NCBI GenBank assembly: GCA_944390505.1
Contig: CALXQF010000005.1
Coordinates: forward strand, 1-24,323
Direction: 5' to 3'
Length of the DNA stretch: 24,323 nucleotides
Source: an uncultured Clostridia bacterium
Lineage (GTDB): Bacteria > Bacillota > Clostridia > TANB77 > CAG-508
In this document: one piece after another, positions 22,704 through 24,323 of the stretch
How the letters are laid out: each line of letters begins with the position of its first letter
Numbering within the stretch: position 1 is the first letter of the stretch
Notes under the pieces: model-generated
Told to the model about the DNA's origin: nothing
Databases searched by the model: none
What the model saw: the letters and a program-made list of their open reading frames with translations, nothing else
Translations under genes and position numbers: made by a program

Positions 22704-23207
22704 TTATGAATTCATTAGGGTATTTTCTTGTGTTAATTCTGTTTCTTCTAATTCTTCTCCTTCTTCATTTTCCACTTCTTTTTTTATTTTCTTTCTCATT
22801 GTTACTTTGGTACCTATTTCTACCACTGATTGAATTTCTACTTCGTCCATAAAGCTTTCCATAATGGTAAAGCCCATACCAGACCTTTCTAAATTTCCTT
22901 TAGTGGTATAAAGTGGTTTTCTTGCAAGTTCTACGTCTTCTATTCCCTTGCCATTATCAGATACTTCTATTTCAACTACATTATCTAATAATGTAGCTTT
23001 TAATTTTACAATTCCTTCTGTGTTTTCATACCCATGAATAATAGAATTTGTTACTGCTTCTGAAACAGCAGTTTTGATGTCTGCTAATTCTTCTATGGTT
23101 GGGTCTAATTGTGCAGCAAATGCTGCTACTGTAATACGTGCAAAAGCTTCATTACTAGACTTACTTAAGAAATGAAGTTCCATTTCATTATCATACCTAC
23201 TTTTCAT
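22704..23207 (-). CDS. spoIIAB: Anti-sigma-F factor / kinase SpoIIAB
   Basis: A 167-residue GHKL-family serine kinase and anti-sigma factor. It shows MELHFLSKSSNEAFARITVAAFAAQLDPT, the N-box TAVSEAVTNSIIHGYEN, the nucleotide-binding motif SDNGKGI, and LERSGMGFTIMESFMD, all very close to Bacillus SpoIIAB. It binds SigF or phosphorylates SpoIIAA. It is about 20 residues longer than Bacillus SpoIIAB because of an acidic C-terminal tail (about 143-167, rich in Glu) with no counterpart I know. Spacing to sigF is 15 bases, but it is 130 bases from spoIIAA, longer than usual. The AAAGGA binding site lies about 9 bases from the ATG. Confidence 0.96.
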   Translation of the reverse strand: MKSRYDNEMELHFLSKSSNEAFARITVAAFAAQLDPTIEELADIKTAVSEAVTNSIIHGYENTEGIVKLKATLLDNVVEIEVSDNGKGIEDVELARKPLYTTKGNLERSGMGFTIMESFMDEVEIQSVVEIGTKVTMRKKIKKEVENEEGEELEETELTQENTLMNS

Positions 23208-23337
23208 TTTTTCATTTCCTTTCTTTCTATTTTATAAAATTTAACATTACTCTATTCATTTTTGTATTCTGCTGAATTCTAATTTTGATTATATTTAAAC
23301 TATAAAATATAAATTTCATTTTATTAATTTTTATGAT

Positions 23338-23661
23338 TTAGCTAATTTCCTTCTTTTTTTGAATTGGAATAATTTTTACAATCCCACTCATTTCTAATAC
23401 TTTTTCAATGCTTTTATTGGTATTAATAATTTCTGCATTTCCTCCTAATAATTTAATTAGTTTGTATCTTCCTATTAGCAATCCTATTCCTGCACTGTCC
23501 ATGAAAGAAACCTTACTAAAATCAAACATAACTTTTCTAGGCATAAATCTTGTAATTTCATAATCCATTTTCCTCCTTATTTTTTCTGTAGTATGGTGAT
23601 CAATATCTTCTGTAATAGAAACACATAATGTGTTATCTTCACTATTAAATGAACTTTCCAT
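23338..23661 (-). CDS. spoIIAA: Anti-anti-sigma factor SpoIIAA
   Basis: A 107-residue STAS-domain protein. The phosphorylation site sits in VSFMDSAGIGLLIGRY; Ser56 corresponds to Ser58 of the Bacillus protein. Also present are MFDFSKV before it and GGNAEIINTNKSIEKVLEMSGI after it. Unphosphorylated SpoIIAA displaces SigF from SpoIIAB; the phosphatase SpoIIE resets it and is not in the window. Length is slightly short of the usual 115-120 but all elements are there. AGGAGGGG lies before the ATG. It is first in the spoIIA operon, with Spo0A-box-like sites upstream. Confidence 0.95.
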   Translation of the reverse strand: MESSFNSEDNTLCVSITEDIDHHTTEKIRRKMDYEITRFMPRKVMFDFSKVSFMDSAGIGLLIGRYKLIKLLGGNAEIINTNKSIEKVLEMSGIVKIIPIQKKKEIS

Positions 23662-23757
23662 TTTGCCCCTCCTGTTCTTTGGTTCATTTTCTTTGATAAT
23701 GATTTTTTCATTATCACTTGAGTTGTTTATAATAGTGTTCTTTTATTTGCTTGTCCT

Positions 23758-23832
23758 ATTATACATTTTTTTCCAGTTGATGGCTAGAGTGAAAAATAGG
23801 AAGTTTTGTCGTATTTTAGGAAGTTTTCGACA
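23758..23832 (-). promoter_or_regulatory. Spo0A boxes and candidate promoter of the spoIIA operon
   Basis: Upstream of spoIIAA the plus strand has TTCGACA (23826-23832), an exact 0A box, and TGTCGTA (23807-23813), one mismatch from the inverse TGTCGAA. The two are inverted, with 12 bases between. Downstream on the minus strand is TATAAT (23758-23763), with no good TTGACA at 17 bases, as expected for an activated promoter. The rest of the 336-base gap between valS and spoIIAA is AT-rich and holds only the valS terminator; I see no gene in it. The two-box arrangement in front of spoIIA fits known Spo0A control. Confidence 0.6.
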
Positions 23833-23955
23833 TTTTTTTATAATGAAGTTTTTGTATGAAATAAAATAAATAGAAATAATTTTATATAAAAAATATATTC
23901 TTATAATTATAGCAACGAGTAAAACTGATGGTTATAATTTGCAGTTTTCTATAAC

Positions 23956-23991
23956 TAAAAAAAGATAGGCTATTTTATCAATAACCTATCT
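23956..23991 (-). terminator. Strong intrinsic terminator of valS
   Basis: On the minus strand AGATAGGTTATT (23991-23980) pairs with AATAGCCTATCT (23974-23963), with one G-T pair and a 5-base loop. It is followed by a run of seven T. It begins 6 bases after the valS stop codon and separates valS from the sporulation operon. Confidence 0.92.
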
Positions 23992-23997
23992 CTCTCA

Positions 23998-24323
23998 TTA
24001 AAAACTTTTCATTCTTTCTTCTACTGCTTTTAGCATTTCTTGGTATTTTGCTAATTTTTCTTTTTCCTCTTGTATTTTGGCTTCTGGAGCTTTGTTTACA
24101 AAGCCTGGGTTAGAAAGCATTTTTTGTGCTCTTTCTACTTCTGCTGTTAGTTTTTTCCTTTCTCCTTCTAGTCTTTGCTTTTCTGCTTCTATATCTACTA
24201 ATTCTTCAAACGGAATATATACTTCAATTCCTTCTAAAAGAACAGACATTGCATTTTGAGGAATATTAGTTTTATCTTGTTGTATAATAATTTCATTTGC
24301 AAAACCTAATTTTTGAATCATTG
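23998..24323 (-). CDS. valS: Valyl-tRNA synthetase, C-terminal fragment (gene continues past the window)
   Basis: The visible 107 or so residues are the end of valyl-tRNA synthetase. The stretch LEGIEVYIPFEELVDIEAEKQRLEGE enters the Val-type C-terminal coiled-coil arm, and MLSNPGFVNKAPEAKIQEEKEKLAKYQ is its signature second helix. In the family this arm contacts the tRNA outer corner. The catalytic core, editing domain and start lie beyond the right-hand edge. The stop codon is followed at once by a strong terminator. Identification rests on the C-terminal arm only, but that pattern is distinctive. Confidence 0.92.
   Translation of the reverse strand, partial: MIQKLGFANEIIIQQDKTNIPQNAMSVLLEGIEVYIPFEELVDIEAEKQRLEGERKKLTAEVERAQKMLSNPGFVNKAPEAKIQEEKEKLAKYQEMLKAVEERMKSF

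Overview
The window comes from a very AT-rich (roughly 27-30% GC by eye), spore-forming, low-GC Gram-positive bacterium, most probably an anaerobic member of class Clostridia. The evidence is a complete spoIIA operon (spoIIAA, spoIIAB, sigF) followed by spoIID and spoIIQ, the Firmicutes trio ireB / ruvX / DUF1292, Mini-RNase III, RbgA, AddA, strong AGGAGG ribosome-binding sites, and consensus sigma-A promoters. I cannot name a genus. Every gene except one (positions 19283-19717) is on the minus strand, so the window reads from right to left.

In transcription order: the 3' end of valS with a strong terminator; a regulatory gap with two Spo0A-box-like sites; spoIIAA, spoIIAB and sigF, which set up the forespore programme; a perfect 34-bp inverted repeat; spoIID and spoIIQ, the engulfment machinery; then a palindromic tandem-repeat array between spoIIQ and a lone plus-strand gene of unknown function. 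Next come addA (recombination helicase-nuclease), whose last codons and stop codon lie inside a second copy of the same palindromic repeat family, dnaE (DNA polymerase III alpha) and a 59-residue membrane protein. The middle of the window holds two cell-surface genes with near-perfect promoters: a secreted protein of seven fibronectin type III domains, and a membrane-anchored G5 / SH3 / glucosaminidase cell-wall hydrolase.

From about 7.3 kb to 2.6 kb is a tightly packed run of five genes: a small VirB2/TrbC-pilin-like membrane protein, an 818-residue protein with a receiver-like N-terminus, two AT-hooks and an atypical ParA/MinD-type P-loop, a membrane-anchored GAF protein with a GGDEF-like domain that has lost its signature motif, then ireB and ruvX. 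The first three look like an uncharacterised module, possibly signalling or surface-assembly, and are my best candidate for something undescribed. A separate promoter drives the DUF1292 gene, followed by a small polytopic membrane protein, rbgA, mrnC and tRNA-Glu(CTC).

Oddities: rbgA has a one-base frameshift inside its conserved N-terminal WxPGHMAK motif. Three palindromic elements with related GGGAC/GTCCC cores (two clearly one family) sit next to addA, spoIIQ and spoIID. addB is not next to addA within this window. spoIIAA and spoIIAB are separated by 130 bases instead of being adjacent.
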